Positions 34,150 to 45,132 of a stretch of DNA of 64,000 bases are shown here, piece by piece. Each line of letters starts with the position of its first letter. The stretch's first letter is position 1. Under the pieces are notes generated by a model. The model had not been told where the DNA came from and made no database searches. It saw only the letters and a list, made by a program, of their open reading frames with translations. The position numbers and the translations under genes are program-made. The stretch is from Salinibacterium sp. NG253 (GTDB taxonomy: Bacteria; Actinomycetota; Actinomycetes; Actinomycetales; Microbacteriaceae): assembly GCF_015864945.1 (NCBI RefSeq), contig NZ_JADYWF010000002.1, positions 310,001 through 374,000 of the forward strand. The letters run 5' to 3'.

Positions 34150-35102
34150 GTCGAGTTCTTGTGACGGGTGGCACCGGGTTCTTGGGCACCTCGGTAGTGG
34201 CCGGGTTGGCTGCATCCGACGCCATCGAGTGTGTGGTGAGCGCCGATATTCGCACTCCCAGTCCCGGGGTGCGGCTGCCGGGTGTGCTCTACGAACGCCT
34301 CGATGTGACGGATGCTGCGGGCCTTCCTGCCCTGTTGCGTCGCCACCACATCGACACGGTGGTGCATCTCGCTTCTATCGTGAACCCTGGCAAGAGCACG
34401 ACGGTGAGCCAAGAATTCGCGGTTGATGTGGAGGGCTCCCGCGCCGTCTTTGACGCCTGTGTCGAAGCGGGGGTCTCGCGCATCGTCGTGTCGTCGAGCG
34501 GTGCCACCTATGGCTATCACGCCGATAACCCGGAGTGGATCACCGAGACCGCTCCTCTTCGTGGCAATGACGACTTTCCTTATAGTCGCCACAAGCGCAT
34601 GGTCGAAGAGATGCTCGCTGAGTTGCGCGAGACGACCCCGCAGCTGACCCAGACCATTTTTCGGATCGGCACCATTGTGGGCCCGTCTGTTGAGAACCAG
34701 ATCACCGCGCTGTGGGACAGCCCGCGCGTGCTGAAACTCACCGGCGCAGACAGCCCTTTCGTGTTTGTGTGGGTGGATGACGTTGTTGAGGTCATGGTGC
34801 GCGCCGCGAGCGGTGGGCCGGCAGGCATCTTCAACGTGGCTGGCGATGGAAAGATGACTGTTCGCGAGATCGCAGCAGCGCTCGGCAAACGATTGATAAT
34901 CATCCCGCCGTGGCTCTTTAGTGTCGTCTTGACGGTCGGGCATGCTCTGAAGCTCACGCCGCATAAACGAGCACAGGTGAAGTTCTTGCTCTATCGCCCG
35001 GTGCTCGATAACGGCGCTCTCAAGTCAACGTTCGGGTTCACGCCCCGCAAGTCGAGCCGTGAGGCCTTTAGCGCGTATCTTGAGGCGAAGGCGCTGCGCT
35101 AG
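34146..35102 (+). CDS. NAD-dependent epimerase/dehydratase (extended SDR)
   Basis: 318 residues. The N-terminal NAD-binding motif is TGGTGFLG (residues 7-14). VVHLASIV and VVSSSGATYG (catalytic Ser region) follow, with the catalytic Tyr146 and Lys150 in YSRHK. The C-terminal half is typical of atypical or 3-beta-hydroxysteroid dehydrogenase-like extended SDRs rather than sugar-nucleotide epimerases, but the substrate cannot be settled. It is the last gene of the monooxygenase/BASS operon. The prp regulator follows after 176 bp. Confidence 0.87.
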   Translation: MSRVLVTGGTGFLGTSVVAGLAASDAIECVVSADIRTPSPGVRLPGVLYERLDVTDAAGLPALLRRHHIDTVVHLASIVNPGKSTTVSQEFAVDVEGSRAVFDACVEAGVSRIVVSSSGATYGYHADNPEWITETAPLRGNDDFPYSRHKRMVEEMLAELRETTPQLTQTIFRIGTIVGPSVENQITALWDSPRVLKLTGADSPFVFVWVDDVVEVMVRAASGGPAGIFNVAGDGKMTVREIAAALGKRLIIIPPWLFSVVLTVGHALKLTPHKRAQVKFLLYRPVLDNGALKSTFGFTPRKSSREAFSAYLEAKALR

Positions 35103-35150
35103 CGGGCTGCTCGCGGTTGGCCGGTGCCCACGGAGAGGCCCACCTCAATT

Positions 35151-35222
35151 CTGTATACAGTTCATCCAAAATTTGGCTTGATTTCTCTCCGAACATGCTT
35201 AGACTGGAGTTCTTGTATACAA
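35151..35222. promoter_or_regulatory. Two palindromic GntR operators upstream of the prp operon
   Basis: Two perfect 10-bp palindromes share the core TGTATACA: CTGTATACAG (35151-35160) and TTGTATACAA (35213-35222). Their centres are 62 bp apart, close to six helical turns, so two dimers could sit on the same DNA face. The second ends 56 bp before the GntR start codon. The TGTATACA half-site style suits FCD-type GntR regulators. Autoregulation of the regulator and prpDBC is inferred. Confidence 0.75.
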
Positions 35223-35278
35223 AACTGCGTTTGCGGGCTTTTGTCCCTACGTCGGTTTGACGGTCTCAGGAGGCGCGC

Positions 35279-35950
35279 ATGGCAACACCCATCCGTGCCA
35301 GTGACCGCGCCTATCAAGCCCTGCGCGACGACATCGTCGAGTGGCGTCTGGCCCCCGGAACGATTCTGGGCGAGGTTGAGCAGGCTGCGCGGCTTGGGGT
35401 GTCCCGCACCCCGCTGCGAGAAGCACTGTCTCGACTGATGACGGATGGGCTGGTGTCGAGCCAGTCCGGTCGCGGGCTTGTCGTTACCGATGTATCGGTC
35501 GACAACATCCGCGAACTCTTTGATGTGCGCAAAGCGCTTGAAGTGAAAGCGGTGCGTTTGGCAGCACAACACCACACGGGAAGCACGTTTGCTGACCTCG
35601 AGCGGGAGTTCGAAACCGTGCCCGAGTTGCTTGCACGTGACGACAGTGACCGCAGCGCCTATTTCGATCTTGTGCGCCGTTTCGACGCGGCCGTCGATGA
35701 TGCTGTCGAGAATGACTACCTCACCGGTGCGCTCAATTCGTTGCGCACGCATCTGGTGCGGGTGCGGCGTCTCGCCAAAGATAACCCCGAGCGCTTGGCG
35801 GCGGCGGCCAAAGAGCACCTTCTTATTGTGCAGGCCATCGTTGCCGGCGATCCGGAGCTAGCCGCCCACGCCACCCATGTTCATCTCCATCACGCGCTCA
35901 CGAGCGCACTAGCCATGGCCGCAGAATCCCCCCTGCGCGCCGCCAATTGA
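35279..35950 (+). CDS. GntR family regulator (FCD type)
   Basis: 223 residues. A winged helix-turn-helix occupies residues 1-72 ([35 protein letters not shown] with the recognition helix, GRGLVVTDV wing). The C-terminal all-helical FCD domain has metal or ligand-binding Asp/His residues in [15 protein letters not shown] and a late HVHLHHAL. It is transcribed with the following prpD gene, whose start lies 12 bases after its stop. It probably controls the 2-methylcitrate genes in response to a pathway intermediate. Confidence 0.92.
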   Translation: MATPIRASDRAYQALRDDIVEWRLAPGTILGEVEQAARLGVSRTPLREALSRLMTDGLVSSQSGRGLVVTDVSVDNIRELFDVRKALEVKAVRLAAQHHTGSTFADLEREFETVPELLARDDSDRSAYFDLVRRFDAAVDDAVENDYLTGALNSLRTHLVRVRRLAKDNPERLAAAAKEHLLIVQAIVAGDPELAAHATHVHLHHALTSALAMAAESPLRAAN

Positions 35951-35961
35951 AAGGCTCCACT

Positions 35962-37455
35962 GTGAAAAACCATGCCCTCCGCGTCTACCGCAGCGATGAA
36001 AACCTCGCTCGCGAAGACCAACTCGCCCACAAGATTGCCGAAATCGCTGCCGAGCAGCTTGAACCAACGGATGCCGTGACCGACATGGTCATCAACCGTG
36101 TGATTGACAACGCCGCTGTTGCCACCGCATCCCTCACCCGCGCGCCCGTCGTCTCGGCTCGGGCTCAAGCGGAGCGTCACCCCGCAGAGCCAGGCTCGAC
36201 GGTCTTCGGCTCCGACGAGCGTGTCAGCCCGGAGTGGGCAGCCTGGGCTAACGGTGTTGCTGTGCGCGAGCTCGACTACCACGACACGTTCTTGGCCGCC
36301 GACTACTCGCACCCCGGCGACAACATCCCGCCGATCTTGGCCGTTGCTCAGCACACGGGGCGCACCGGCGCTGACCTGTTGCGCGGAATCGTCACGGGCT
36401 ACGAGATTCAGATCGACCTCGTGAAGGCGATCTGCTTGCACAAGCACAAGATCGACCATGTTGCCCACCTCGGCCCGAGCGCGGCCGCCGGCATCGGAAC
36501 CCTTCTCGGCCTCGACACCGAAACCATCTTCCAGGCCGTCGGCCAAGCGCTGCACACGACGACCGCCACGCGCCAGTCGCGCAAGGGCGAGATCTCCACG
36601 TGGAAGGCATACGCTCCCGCGTTTGCCGGCAAGATGGCCGTCGAAGCTGTCGACCGTGCCATGCGCGGCCAGACCAGCCCCACCCCGATTTACGAAGGTG
36701 AAGACGGCGTGATTGCGTGGATGCTCGACGGTCCCGACGCGCACTATGAGGTTCCGCTGCCCGAGCTAGGGGAGGCGCGCACCGCGATCCTCGACTCGTA
36801 CACGAAGGAACACTCGGCCGAGTACCAGGCGCAGGCGTGGATCGACCTCGCCCGCAAACTGGGGCGCGAGCATCCAGAGCTGATTGAAGAGAACATCAAC
36901 CGCATCGTGCTGCACACGAGCCACCACACGCACTACGTGATCGGCTCGGGCGCTAACGACCCGCAAAAGTACGACCCCAACGCGAGCCGCGAAACGCTCG
37001 ACCACTCCATCCCGTACATCTTCACGGTTGCCCTGCAAGACAAGGAATGGCACCACGTCAACAGCTACGCGCCTGAGCGTGCCAACCGCGCGGACACGAT
37101 TGCACTGTGGAAGCGGGTCTCGACCGAAGAAGACCCCGAATGGACGCGTCGCTACCACTCGATCGACCCCGCCGAGAAAGCCTTCGGCGGTCGCGTCGAG
37201 ATCGAAATGACCGACGGCAGCCGCATCGTCGAAGAGATCGCTGTCGCTGACGCTCACCCGCTCGGCGCTCGACCCTTCGCCCGCGAGCAGTACATCACCA
37301 AGTTCCGCACCCTCGCGGATGGCGTGCTTGCGAGCGACGAAATCGAACGCTTCTTGGACGTCGCTCAGCGCCTGCCCGAGCTTTCGCCATCCGAACTGGG
37401 TGGGCTGACCGTGCGCGGCAACTTCCCCGCCATCACCGCCAAAGGAATCTTCTAA
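35962..37455 (+). CDS. prpD: 2-methylcitrate dehydratase
   Basis: 497 residues from GTG 35962, chosen because GAAAGG lies seven bases upstream; a TTG at 35947 would add five residues. It belongs to the MmgE/PrpD family, with landmarks [28 protein letters not shown] and [15 protein letters not shown]. It dehydrates 2-methylcitrate to 2-methyl-cis-aconitate in propionyl-CoA breakdown. Its stop shares one base with the prpB start. Length is normal for PrpD. Confidence 0.95.
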   Translation: MKNHALRVYRSDENLAREDQLAHKIAEIAAEQLEPTDAVTDMVINRVIDNAAVATASLTRAPVVSARAQAERHPAEPGSTVFGSDERVSPEWAAWANGVAVRELDYHDTFLAADYSHPGDNIPPILAVAQHTGRTGADLLRGIVTGYEIQIDLVKAICLHKHKIDHVAHLGPSAAAGIGTLLGLDTETIFQAVGQALHTTTATRQSRKGEISTWKAYAPAFAGKMAVEAVDRAMRGQTSPTPIYEGEDGVIAWMLDGPDAHYEVPLPELGEARTAILDSYTKEHSAEYQAQAWIDLARKLGREHPELIEENINRIVLHTSHHTHYVIGSGANDPQKYDPNASRETLDHSIPYIFTVALQDKEWHHVNSYAPERANRADTIALWKRVSTEEDPEWTRRYHSIDPAEKAFGGRVEIEMTDGSRIVEEIAVADAHPLGARPFAREQYITKFRTLADGVLASDEIERFLDVAQRLPELSPSELGGLTVRGNFPAITAKGIF

Positions 37456-38360
37456 TGCTGTACGCCTCCACAGATCCAGCCACCAAGCGTGCCCAGTTTC
37501 GCGAGCGTCTTGCCAGCGGCGAACTGCTGCGCGTGCCCGGCGCCTTCAACCCGCTGAGCGCCCGCCTCATTCAAGACAAGGGCTTCGACGGCGTCTACAT
37601 TTCGGGTGCCGTCATCAGTGCCGATTTGGGTTTGCCCGACATCGGCCTGACGACTCTCACCGAGGTCGCCGGTCGTTCGCAACAGATTTCGCGGATGACC
37701 GACCTGCCGTCACTCGTTGACGCCGACACCGGCTTCGGCGAACCCATGAACGTCGCTCGCACCGTGCAGACTCTTGAAGATGCGGGTGTCTCCGGGCTTC
37801 ACATCGAAGATCAGGTCAACCCGAAGCGCTGCGGACACCTCGATGGCAAAGCGGTCGTCGACACTGACACCGCCCTCAAGCGCATCCGTGCCGCGGTCGA
37901 TGCCCGACGTGACCCCAACCTGCTCATTATGGCTCGCACCGACATCCGCGCCGTTGATGGCCTAGAGGTAGCGATGGACCGCGCGAAGCAGCTTGTTGAT
38001 GCCGGAGCTGACGCGATCTTCCCCGAGGCGATGAAAGATCTGAGCGAGTTCGAGGCGATGCGTAAGGCCGTGGATGTTCCGATCCTCGCAAACATGACAG
38101 AGTTTGGTAAGAGCGAACTTTTCACGACAACCCAATTGGGCAATATCGGCGTAAACATTGTTATTTACCCCGTAACCCTGTTGCGTAGTGCCATGGGTGC
38201 TGCGGAGCGCACTCTCGATGCAATCAACGCCGACGGCACCCAGCAGGCTGCTGTCGGAGAGATGCAGACGAGGGCTCGCCTGTATGAACTGCTCGACTAC
38301 GAAAGTTACAACACCTTCGATTCATCGGTGTTCAACTTCACGCTCGACAACCACCACTAA
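37455..38360 (+). CDS. prpB: 2-methylisocitrate lyase
   Basis: 301 residues, member of the isocitrate lyase/PEP mutase superfamily. The Mg-binding and catalytic regions are visible: LVDADTGFGEPMNVARTV and the active-site loop NPKRCGH with Cys126. PrpB cleaves 2-methylisocitrate to pyruvate and succinate, ending the cycle. The loop has KRCGH where many family members have KKCGH, a conservative change. It is coupled to prpD upstream (TAATG) and followed 48 bp later by prpC. Confidence 0.96.
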   Translation: MLYASTDPATKRAQFRERLASGELLRVPGAFNPLSARLIQDKGFDGVYISGAVISADLGLPDIGLTTLTEVAGRSQQISRMTDLPSLVDADTGFGEPMNVARTVQTLEDAGVSGLHIEDQVNPKRCGHLDGKAVVDTDTALKRIRAAVDARRDPNLLIMARTDIRAVDGLEVAMDRAKQLVDAGADAIFPEAMKDLSEFEAMRKAVDVPILANMTEFGKSELFTTTQLGNIGVNIVIYPVTLLRSAMGAAERTLDAINADGTQQAAVGEMQTRARLYELLDYESYNTFDSSVFNFTLDNHH

Positions 38361-38408
38361 ACGACGCACTCATTAACTTGAACTCGAAAGACACCACCGA
38401 GGAGCACC

Positions 38409-39551
38409 ATGACTGACCTAACAGGTACCCCCGCCACCGAGATTCGCAAGGGGCTTGCCGGCGTTGTTGCCGACACCACCGCGATCTCGAAGGTGAACCC
38501 GGAAACCAATTCCCTGCTTTACCGCGGTTATCCCGTGCAAGAACTGGCCGAGAAGTGCACCTTCGAAGAGGTGGCCTATCTGCTGTGGCACGGCGAACTG
38601 CCCACCGGCGAGCAGCTCGAAGAGTTCCAGCGCGTCGAGCGGGCGCAGCGTCACCTCGACGCTCACACCAAGCGTGTGATCGACGAGCTGCCGCTCACCG
38701 CGCATCCGATGGATGTCGTACGCACCGCCGTTAGCGTGATCGGCGCGATGGATGACACCCTCACCGACCCCGCCAGCATGATCGACGCAGACCTCAACTT
38801 TCAGCGCTCGCTGACTCTCTTTGCGAAGCTGCCCGCGATCATCGCGTACGACCAGCGTCGTCGTCGGGATCAGGAACTTGTTGAGCCGCGCGACGACCTC
38901 AGCTATTCGGCCAACTTCTTGCACATGACCTTCGGCGAGGTTCCTGACCTCGTTGTCGTGAACGCGTTCGACGTCTCGATGATTTTGTACGCCGAGCACT
39001 CCTTCAACGCCTCGACGTTCACCGCTCGTGTCGTTACGAGCACGCTCAGCGACCTCTACAGCGCCGTCACGGCCGCAATCGGCGCCCTCAAGGGTCAGTT
39101 GCACGGCGGAGCGAACGAAGCCGTCATGCACGTCTTCGACGAGATCGGCACTGCCGCAAACGCCGAAGAGTGGCTCGAGAAGGCGCTCGCCGACAAGCGC
39201 AAGATCATGGGTTTTGGCCACCGGGTCTACAAGAACGGTGACTCGCGGGTGCCCACCATGAAGGCGGCGCTCGAAACGCTCATCGCCGAATATCGCCGCC
39301 CCGACATGATGGAACTCTACGAGGCACTCGAAACGGCCATGACGAGCCGCAAGAACATCAAGCCGAACCTCGACTACCCGAGCGGCCCCGCCTACAACCT
39401 CATCGGCTTCGACACCGACATGTTCACGCCGCTGTTCGTCGCTGCGCGAATCACCGGCTGGACCGCTCACATCATGGAGCAGGCTGCTTCGAACGCCCTC
39501 ATCCGCCCCCTCGCGGCGTACTCGGGAGTTGACGAGCGCCACATCAGCTAG
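38409..39551 (+). CDS. prpC: 2-methylcitrate synthase (bifunctional with citrate synthase possible)
   Basis: 380 residues, short citrate synthase fold. Catalytic residues by motif are His232 (QLHGGANEAV), His271 (MGFGHRVYKNGD) and Asp322 (NLDYPSG). The GHRVYK and ALKGQLHGGANE motifs fit the small type II group that condenses propionyl-CoA with oxaloacetate; many also accept acetyl-CoA. GGAGC precedes the ATG. Placement after prpD and prpB with a terminator downstream completes the 2-methylcitrate operon. Confidence 0.95.
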   Translation: MTDLTGTPATEIRKGLAGVVADTTAISKVNPETNSLLYRGYPVQELAEKCTFEEVAYLLWHGELPTGEQLEEFQRVERAQRHLDAHTKRVIDELPLTAHPMDVVRTAVSVIGAMDDTLTDPASMIDADLNFQRSLTLFAKLPAIIAYDQRRRRDQELVEPRDDLSYSANFLHMTFGEVPDLVVVNAFDVSMILYAEHSFNASTFTARVVTSTLSDLYSAVTAAIGALKGQLHGGANEAVMHVFDEIGTAANAEEWLEKALADKRKIMGFGHRVYKNGDSRVPTMKAALETLIAEYRRPDMMELYEALETAMTSRKNIKPNLDYPSGPAYNLIGFDTDMFTPLFVAARITGWTAHIMEQAASNALIRPLAAYSGVDERHIS

Positions 39552-39581
39552 CCTTCGTGGTTTGCGTTGGGGCGTAGCGCC

Positions 39582-39625
39582 CAAGGTTCTCCTCCATGCT
39601 GCTGCACGATGGGGGAGAATCCTTG
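39582..39625 (+). terminator. Terminator of the prp operon
   Basis: An imperfect stem pairs CAAGGTTCTCCTCCAT (39582-39597) with ATGGGGGAGAATCCTTG (39609-39625), with one bulge and one wobble, loop of 11 nt. It begins 31 bases after the prpC stop. There is no clear U-run. Confidence 0.6.
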
Positions 39626-39708
39626 CCCTGAGTTCGTCTCAGGAGTACCTTGATGTGCAACATGGATCTCGTCCATTGTGAGACTCATGTCGAACTAGGG
39701 GGAGAGAC

Positions 39709-40860
39709 ATGACTTACATGGCAAACTTCGATCTCATCGATTTCGAGATCGAGCGTCCCGATGAATCGAGCGGCGATGAGCCATACCTCATCGCGATCTT
39801 TTGGGCTCTAGACGGCAACATTAGTGTCGCTCCTGACGGGTCTTTGACCGGCACTCCTCAAATGGTTTTTCGCGGAGGAAATCACGAAAACATCGTTCGG
39901 CGAAGCTTGTCCGCTGCCGATGGCCCGGTGGCCATTCCTGATTCAGTAGGCAGGGCATCCATCCGGATCTACGATTTCCCTCCCGCGATTCCGAGCTTTA
40001 TCACCCCCAGAGTCGGGATGACTGTTGTTGCGATGGAAGAGGACAACACGCCTGATTCCTGGATCAATGAGATCACTCGCGATATCGGTGTAGGAATTCC
40101 TAGTTTTGCGACATCGTTTATCGGCGGGCTAAACACGTCTTCGCTGGTCGACGAGGAGTCCCTTACCGCAACCATTCGCGATTTCGAAGTTCGTATGAAG
40201 CAGGAAATCGGCGTAATCTCCCGAAAGGTGGCTGCGCGGCGAATCGGGAGAAGTCTCGGTTTTGGACTCTTTGGTGCGGCCGATCGAGATGATGAGATCG
40301 GTCAGTCGAGCACGTGGGCGCAGGCGTCAAGGACGCAGGTCGTGACCTCGGACGCGAGACTCGTGCTTGAACAACCCCCGAGCGGCGGTGGGTTGTCTGG
40401 CGGAGGGTCCGGGGCAGATACCGCTGCGGCCCGCTACGTCGTTCGGAGCAGAATTACGATAACGCCGGAAGATGTGGCGCTTCCGCCGCTGTTCGTCGAC
40501 ATCGATTTCTTTGGCAGAGATGACGATAGAACAGATGAGATCCATGACCCGCCTCGTTCGTCGTTCCCCATAGAGCCCGGTAGGCAGGTTAGCCGTGCTT
40601 ATCGCTGGGGAGGCGAGCTTCGTGTGGAATATGACTTCACCGTTCAGTTCGACGTTGCAAGCGGCGATGCACACTTGACCGTGAACGGCCGGCTGTACGA
40701 AGGTACGCACGAGCTGACTCAAGATCTTGACGGTGTTGGCACTCTGAACCTTTCAGCCCGAGCCGGCACTCGGAATACTGCAGAATTGACGATCCGAAAC
40801 GGTGAATGGCGCTCTGACGATACGGGTCGCCTCGATGTCGTGCTTCGCAATGGAGTCTGA
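39709..40860 (+). CDS. Uncharacterised two-domain protein
   Basis: 383 residues, family not recognised. The ATG has GGGGGAGAG just upstream, so translation is well supported. There is no signal peptide or clear membrane helix. Residues about 1-125 are beta-rich (ANFDLIDFEIERP, EPYLIAIFWALDG, SVGRASIRIYDFPP). Residues 140-220 are helical and charged. A Gly/Ser-rich linker (SGGGLSGGGSGAD) leads to a second beta-rich domain (VRSRITITPEDVALPP, LRVEYDFTVQFDVASG, NTAELTIRNGEW). Codon choice is less G+C-biased than in neighbours, with more GAT, TTT and AGA, hinting at recent transfer. It stands alone between the prp terminator and an aldo/keto reductase. Confidence 0.75.
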   Translation: MTYMANFDLIDFEIERPDESSGDEPYLIAIFWALDGNISVAPDGSLTGTPQMVFRGGNHENIVRRSLSAADGPVAIPDSVGRASIRIYDFPPAIPSFITPRVGMTVVAMEEDNTPDSWINEITRDIGVGIPSFATSFIGGLNTSSLVDEESLTATIRDFEVRMKQEIGVISRKVAARRIGRSLGFGLFGAADRDDEIGQSSTWAQASRTQVVTSDARLVLEQPPSGGGLSGGGSGADTAAARYVVRSRITITPEDVALPPLFVDIDFFGRDDDRTDEIHDPPRSSFPIEPGRQVSRAYRWGGELRVEYDFTVQFDVASGDAHLTVNGRLYEGTHELTQDLDGVGTLNLSARAGTRNTAELTIRNGEWRSDDTGRLDVVLRNGV

Positions 40861-40964
40861 GGGCGGCCTTCTGCGCTGACCGGGGATCCGCTTGCGCCTG
40901 CCCGTCGCCTACTCGGGCCTCGACGATTGCGGGATCACTCGAGAGCTACACGAACGTTGATTGA

Positions 40965-41825
<861 letters not shown>

Positions 41826-41846
41826 GGAAGATTCGCGCTTCGTATC

Positions 41847-41890
41847 GAGGCCGGCATCCGCACTCCTTTCGGTGAGCGGGTGCCGGCCTC
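41847..41890 (+). terminator. Terminator after the aldo/keto reductase
   Basis: A 15-bp stem with one G-U pair: GAGGCCGGCATCCGC (41847-41861) and GCGGGTGCCGGCCTC (41876-41890), 14-nt loop, 21 bases after the stop. It is followed by TGTCGT, without a long U-run. Confidence 0.8.
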
Positions 41891-41987
41891 TGTCGTGGAG
41901 CCGCTGGTACGCTTGAGCTTCACAGAGTGTTGCTCGGGCTGGTTTTCAGCGCGCAACACAACGAATTGAGCGGCGAGGACCAGAGTC

Positions 41988-42431
41988 ATGACAAACCCCG
42001 GTCTCTATCAGAGCCCCACCGAAGGCTGGGCGTTCATTCCGTTTCTGGGTGCCGTTGCCACTTTTGGAATTGCCGTAATCGCTGTCCTGTATTGGCTTGC
42101 GGGGCCTGGCCGCAAATTCCGGCTCCGAGCGCTTGCGCTAACCGTGCTGGCGATTGCCGCCGGAACGGCCAGCGCGCTTGGCTTGATCGCAACCGCAGCC
42201 AGTTTCGAGGAACGGGATATTGCTGCTTTCGCGGACTACACGACTGCCGTGCAGGAGTGGGCGGCAGAAGAATACGGTGTGACGCTCACGGCTGACGATG
42301 TCGTCGACATGTCCCAGGGCCGGCCGGCCGTGGTCGATCGATACGGCTCCGACTGGCGGGTACTGCTCGAAGTTTCGGGGCTCAACGGCGACGTGGAGTT
42401 TCACGAAACTCGTGAGATTCCGAGTCCCTAA
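41988..42431 (+). CDS. Small membrane protein of unknown function
   Basis: 147 residues. Two hydrophobic helices (about 15-38, FIPFLGAVATFGIAVIAVLY; about 47-70, ALALTVLAIAAGTASALGLI) are separated by a basic loop (GPGRKFRLR), so both ends probably face outward. The remaining 75 residues form a soluble acidic domain (AVQEWAAEEYGVTLTADDVV, DWRVLLEVSGLNG). No family is recognised. It converges with the metallo-hydrolase gene, with a 4-nt overlap of the 3' ends. Confidence 0.7.
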   Translation: MTNPGLYQSPTEGWAFIPFLGAVATFGIAVIAVLYWLAGPGRKFRLRALALTVLAIAAGTASALGLIATAASFEERDIAAFADYTTAVQEWAAEEYGVTLTADDVVDMSQGRPAVVDRYGSDWRVLLEVSGLNGDVEFHETREIPSP

Positions 42432-43183
42432 GCGTCGATACCCACCGCAACCCCGGGCGGCGTATCCACAAGTAACCCCGTCCCCGCGAACGCAGCTTCG
42501 AAGTCGGCGCGGGTTTCGGTGAAGTGTTCCCAGCCTTCGGTGTGGAGGCCGACCACGTGGCTGGCGCCCACAATGCGGGCGGCTTCAGCGGCATCCGCTG
42601 ACGTCAAGGTGAGGGGACCGTTGACCGCGGAGATGCGGGCAGCACCCGCGAAGAGCACGGCGATGCTGATGTCGGGGAAGCGGTCGGCGATTTGCTGCAC
42701 GAGCGGCAGGGAGGCGTTGTCGCCGCTGACGTAGATGGTTGGTTCGCCCTCGGCCTGCAGCACGAAACCGGTGACGGGGCCGAGCCGGGCCTCGGAACCG
42801 GGAGGGCCATGCAGGGCCGGCACTGCGGTGACGGTTACGGCGCCGACTTCGCGGGATTCCCACGAGTCGAGGCCGACAACACCGCCACCGAAGAGGTCAG
42901 AGCCCGCCTTCATGGTGCTGATCGTCAGCACGCCGGTGGCGAGGAGTTCGAGTCCCTCGTAGTCGAGGTTGTCTTGGTGTTCGTGATGCGACAGCAACAC
43001 CAGATCGACAGCGCCAACATCCGCTCGGCTCAGCGCCGGACCCGCTGTCTTGGTGAGCGGCACACCGCCCTCGTCGGGGTAGAGCTGTGGGGCATCGAAT
43101 GTGGGATCAGTCACGATGCGCAATCCCGCATATTCGAGCAACGCGGTGGGGCCGCCAATGTAGGTCACGGTCAACTTCGACAT
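42428..43183 (-). CDS. MBL-fold metallo-hydrolase (UlaG-like)
   Basis: 251 residues. The metal site reads SHHEHQDN (His67, His69, Asp71), with Asn72 where many MBL proteins have His; this variant is seen in UlaG-like proteins. Later strands include [12 protein letters not shown] and [12 protein letters not shown], which complete the metal site. Close relatives hydrolyse lactones or phosphoesters; the substrate is unknown. The gene is divergent from the DUF255 gene with only 11 bp between start codons. Confidence 0.85.
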   Translation of the reverse strand: MSKLTVTYIGGPTALLEYAGLRIVTDPTFDAPQLYPDEGGVPLTKTAGPALSRADVGAVDLVLLSHHEHQDNLDYEGLELLATGVLTISTMKAGSDLFGGGVVGLDSWESREVGAVTVTAVPALHGPPGSEARLGPVTGFVLQAEGEPTIYVSGDNASLPLVQQIADRFPDISIAVLFAGAARISAVNGPLTLTSADAAEAARIVGASHVVGLHTEGWEHFTETRADFEAAFAGTGLLVDTPPGVAVGIDA

Positions 43184-43194
43184 ACTCTGAGACT

Positions 43195-45132
43195 ATGCCC
43201 AATCGTCTGGAAACTGCTGCGAGCCCGTACCTGAGATCACACGCCACCAATCCGGTGGACTGGTGGGAGTGGTCTGCCGAAGCTTTTGCCGAAGCGGAAC
43301 GCCGAGATGTGCCCGTGCTCGTCTCCATCGGCTACTCCACGTGCCACTGGTGCCACGTGATGGCGCGGGAATCCTTCAGCGACCCCGTGCTGGCCGCCTA
43401 CCTCAACGAAAACTTCGTGGCGATCAAAGTCGACCGCGAAGAGCACGCCGAAGTGGACTCCACCTATCTGGCCGCGGCATCCGCCTTCACGCCCAACCTG
43501 GGCTGGCCCCTCAACGTGTTCGTCACGCCAGCGGGGCGAGCCTTCTTTGCCGGCACCTACTGGCCGCCGACCGCGGTGGGGCAGCATCCGGCATTTCGGC
43601 AAGTGCTCGAATCGGTGTCGGATGCGTGGACTGCGCGGCGTGAGCAAGTCGAGACCAGCGGCAATGCGATTGCCCAAGCGCTCGCTCAGAGCCGCGGTGT
43701 CGAGAGCGAGCTCGTCGCCGACTTTGCGCCCGTGATCGATGCGCTCGCGGCCGCCGAAGATCTTTACCATGGCGGATTCGGCGACGCCCCCAAATTTCCG
43801 GTCACCCCGGTGCTGCGGTTCCTTCTCGATCGCGGCGCCCGCTCCGCCGAACACTCGCCCGAGGCAGCCGGTCTCGCCGACCGCACGCTGAAGGCGATGG
43901 CGGCATCCGCCCTGCGCGACCCGGTTGATGGCGGGTTCTTCCGCTACTCCACCCAGGCCGACTGGACCGACCCGCACTACGAACGCATGCTCTACGACAA
44001 CGCCCAACTGCTTGCCGCCTACGCGCTCGCCGACTCGGCTGAGATCGCGGCGGGCGTCGCCGAGTTCTTGCGCGACAAGCTGCTGCTGCCCTCAGGAGCA
44101 TTCGCTTCGGGCCTCGATTCCGAGAGCACCGTCGACGGCAAACGTGTCGAAGGCTTCTACTATTCGCTGGATGCCGCGAGCCGCGCCCGCGTCGAAGCCC
44201 CGCCCCGCGACGACAAGATCCTCACCGGCTGGAACGGTCTCGCCATCGAAGCCCTTGCCTTGGCCGGCGCCCGTCACGGCAACGCCGAGTGGATCGCGCT
44301 TGCTCGCGGTGCCGCCGACTTCTTGCTCGCGGAGCACGTGGGTGTTGGCGGTGCGGGGCATCGCCTCGTGCGCACCTCCATCGACGGCATCCTCTCCGAC
44401 GCGGCAGCAACCCTCGAAGACAGCGGGATGCTCGCTCAAGGCCTGCTCGAACTCTCGATCGCCACCGGTGAGGTCTGCTATGCGCTCGCCGCCCGCGACC
44501 TCATCGACGGTGCGCTCGCTGCCGGAGCCGCAGGCTCGGGAAGCTCACCCTTTGGCCTCCCCGGCGGCAGCGACTCCGTGCTCGCCGCGCAAGGACTCTC
44601 GACCGAAGCCGACATCAGTGACGGAGCCCACCCCAGCGGCCTCAGTGCGATGGCCGCCGCCGCCCACACCCTCTTCGCGCTCACCGGCGACGCCCAATAT
44701 CGGGATGCCGCCGAGGCTTCTATGAAGCTGGTCGGCCAACTCGCAGCCCAGCAACCCATCTCGTTCGGAACCGCCCTCACCCTCATGTCGGAGCTCGGTG
44801 CACCCCTGCGCCAGCTCGTCGTCGTAACCGGGGATGAGGCAGTCGCGGCTGCCTCCGGCGTGGCTGCCGATGCGGCTGGCGACGCCTCCGACGGAAGCGC
44901 CGCAACGAGCGGCGAGCTCACGAGTCTGGCGCGCACGCTGCACCGCGCTGGGGGCATTGGTGTTGCGGTCTCGCAGGCTCAGGCCGACGCTTTTGCGGCA
45001 TCGGGCTTTGAGCTGTTTGCTGCCCGCACCGCTACCGGCGGCGAACCGACGGCCTACCTCTGCGAAGAGTTTGTGTGCCGCTTGCCACTCACTGATGCGC
45101 CTGCGCTGGAGGCACTGCTGGGCGCGAACTAG
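43195..45132 (+). CDS. DUF255 thioredoxin-fold protein (YyaL/SPATA20 family)
   Basis: 645 residues from ATG 43195, where the family's usual N-terminus begins ([20 protein letters not shown]). The thioredoxin-like domain holds Cys50 and Cys53 in [10 protein letters not shown]. It is followed by an (alpha/alpha)6 barrel like N-acylglucosamine 2-epimerases ([38 protein letters not shown]). The function is not established in bacteria. The last 44 bases overlap the convergent HNH gene. An Ala/Asp/Ser-rich insertion interrupts the C-terminal part (around bases 44850-44930). Confidence 0.9.
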   Translation: MPNRLETAASPYLRSHATNPVDWWEWSAEAFAEAERRDVPVLVSIGYSTCHWCHVMARESFSDPVLAAYLNENFVAIKVDREEHAEVDSTYLAAASAFTPNLGWPLNVFVTPAGRAFFAGTYWPPTAVGQHPAFRQVLESVSDAWTARREQVETSGNAIAQALAQSRGVESELVADFAPVIDALAAAEDLYHGGFGDAPKFPVTPVLRFLLDRGARSAEHSPEAAGLADRTLKAMAASALRDPVDGGFFRYSTQADWTDPHYERMLYDNAQLLAAYALADSAEIAAGVAEFLRDKLLLPSGAFASGLDSESTVDGKRVEGFYYSLDAASRARVEAPPRDDKILTGWNGLAIEALALAGARHGNAEWIALARGAADFLLAEHVGVGGAGHRLVRTSIDGILSDAAATLEDSGMLAQGLLELSIATGEVCYALAARDLIDGALAAGAAGSGSSPFGLPGGSDSVLAAQGLSTEADISDGAHPSGLSAMAAAAHTLFALTGDAQYRDAAEASMKLVGQLAAQQPISFGTALTLMSELGAPLRQLVVVTGDEAVAAASGVAADAAGDASDGSAATSGELTSLARTLHRAGGIGVAVSQAQADAFAASGFELFAARTATGGEPTAYLCEEFVCRLPLTDAPALEALLGAN

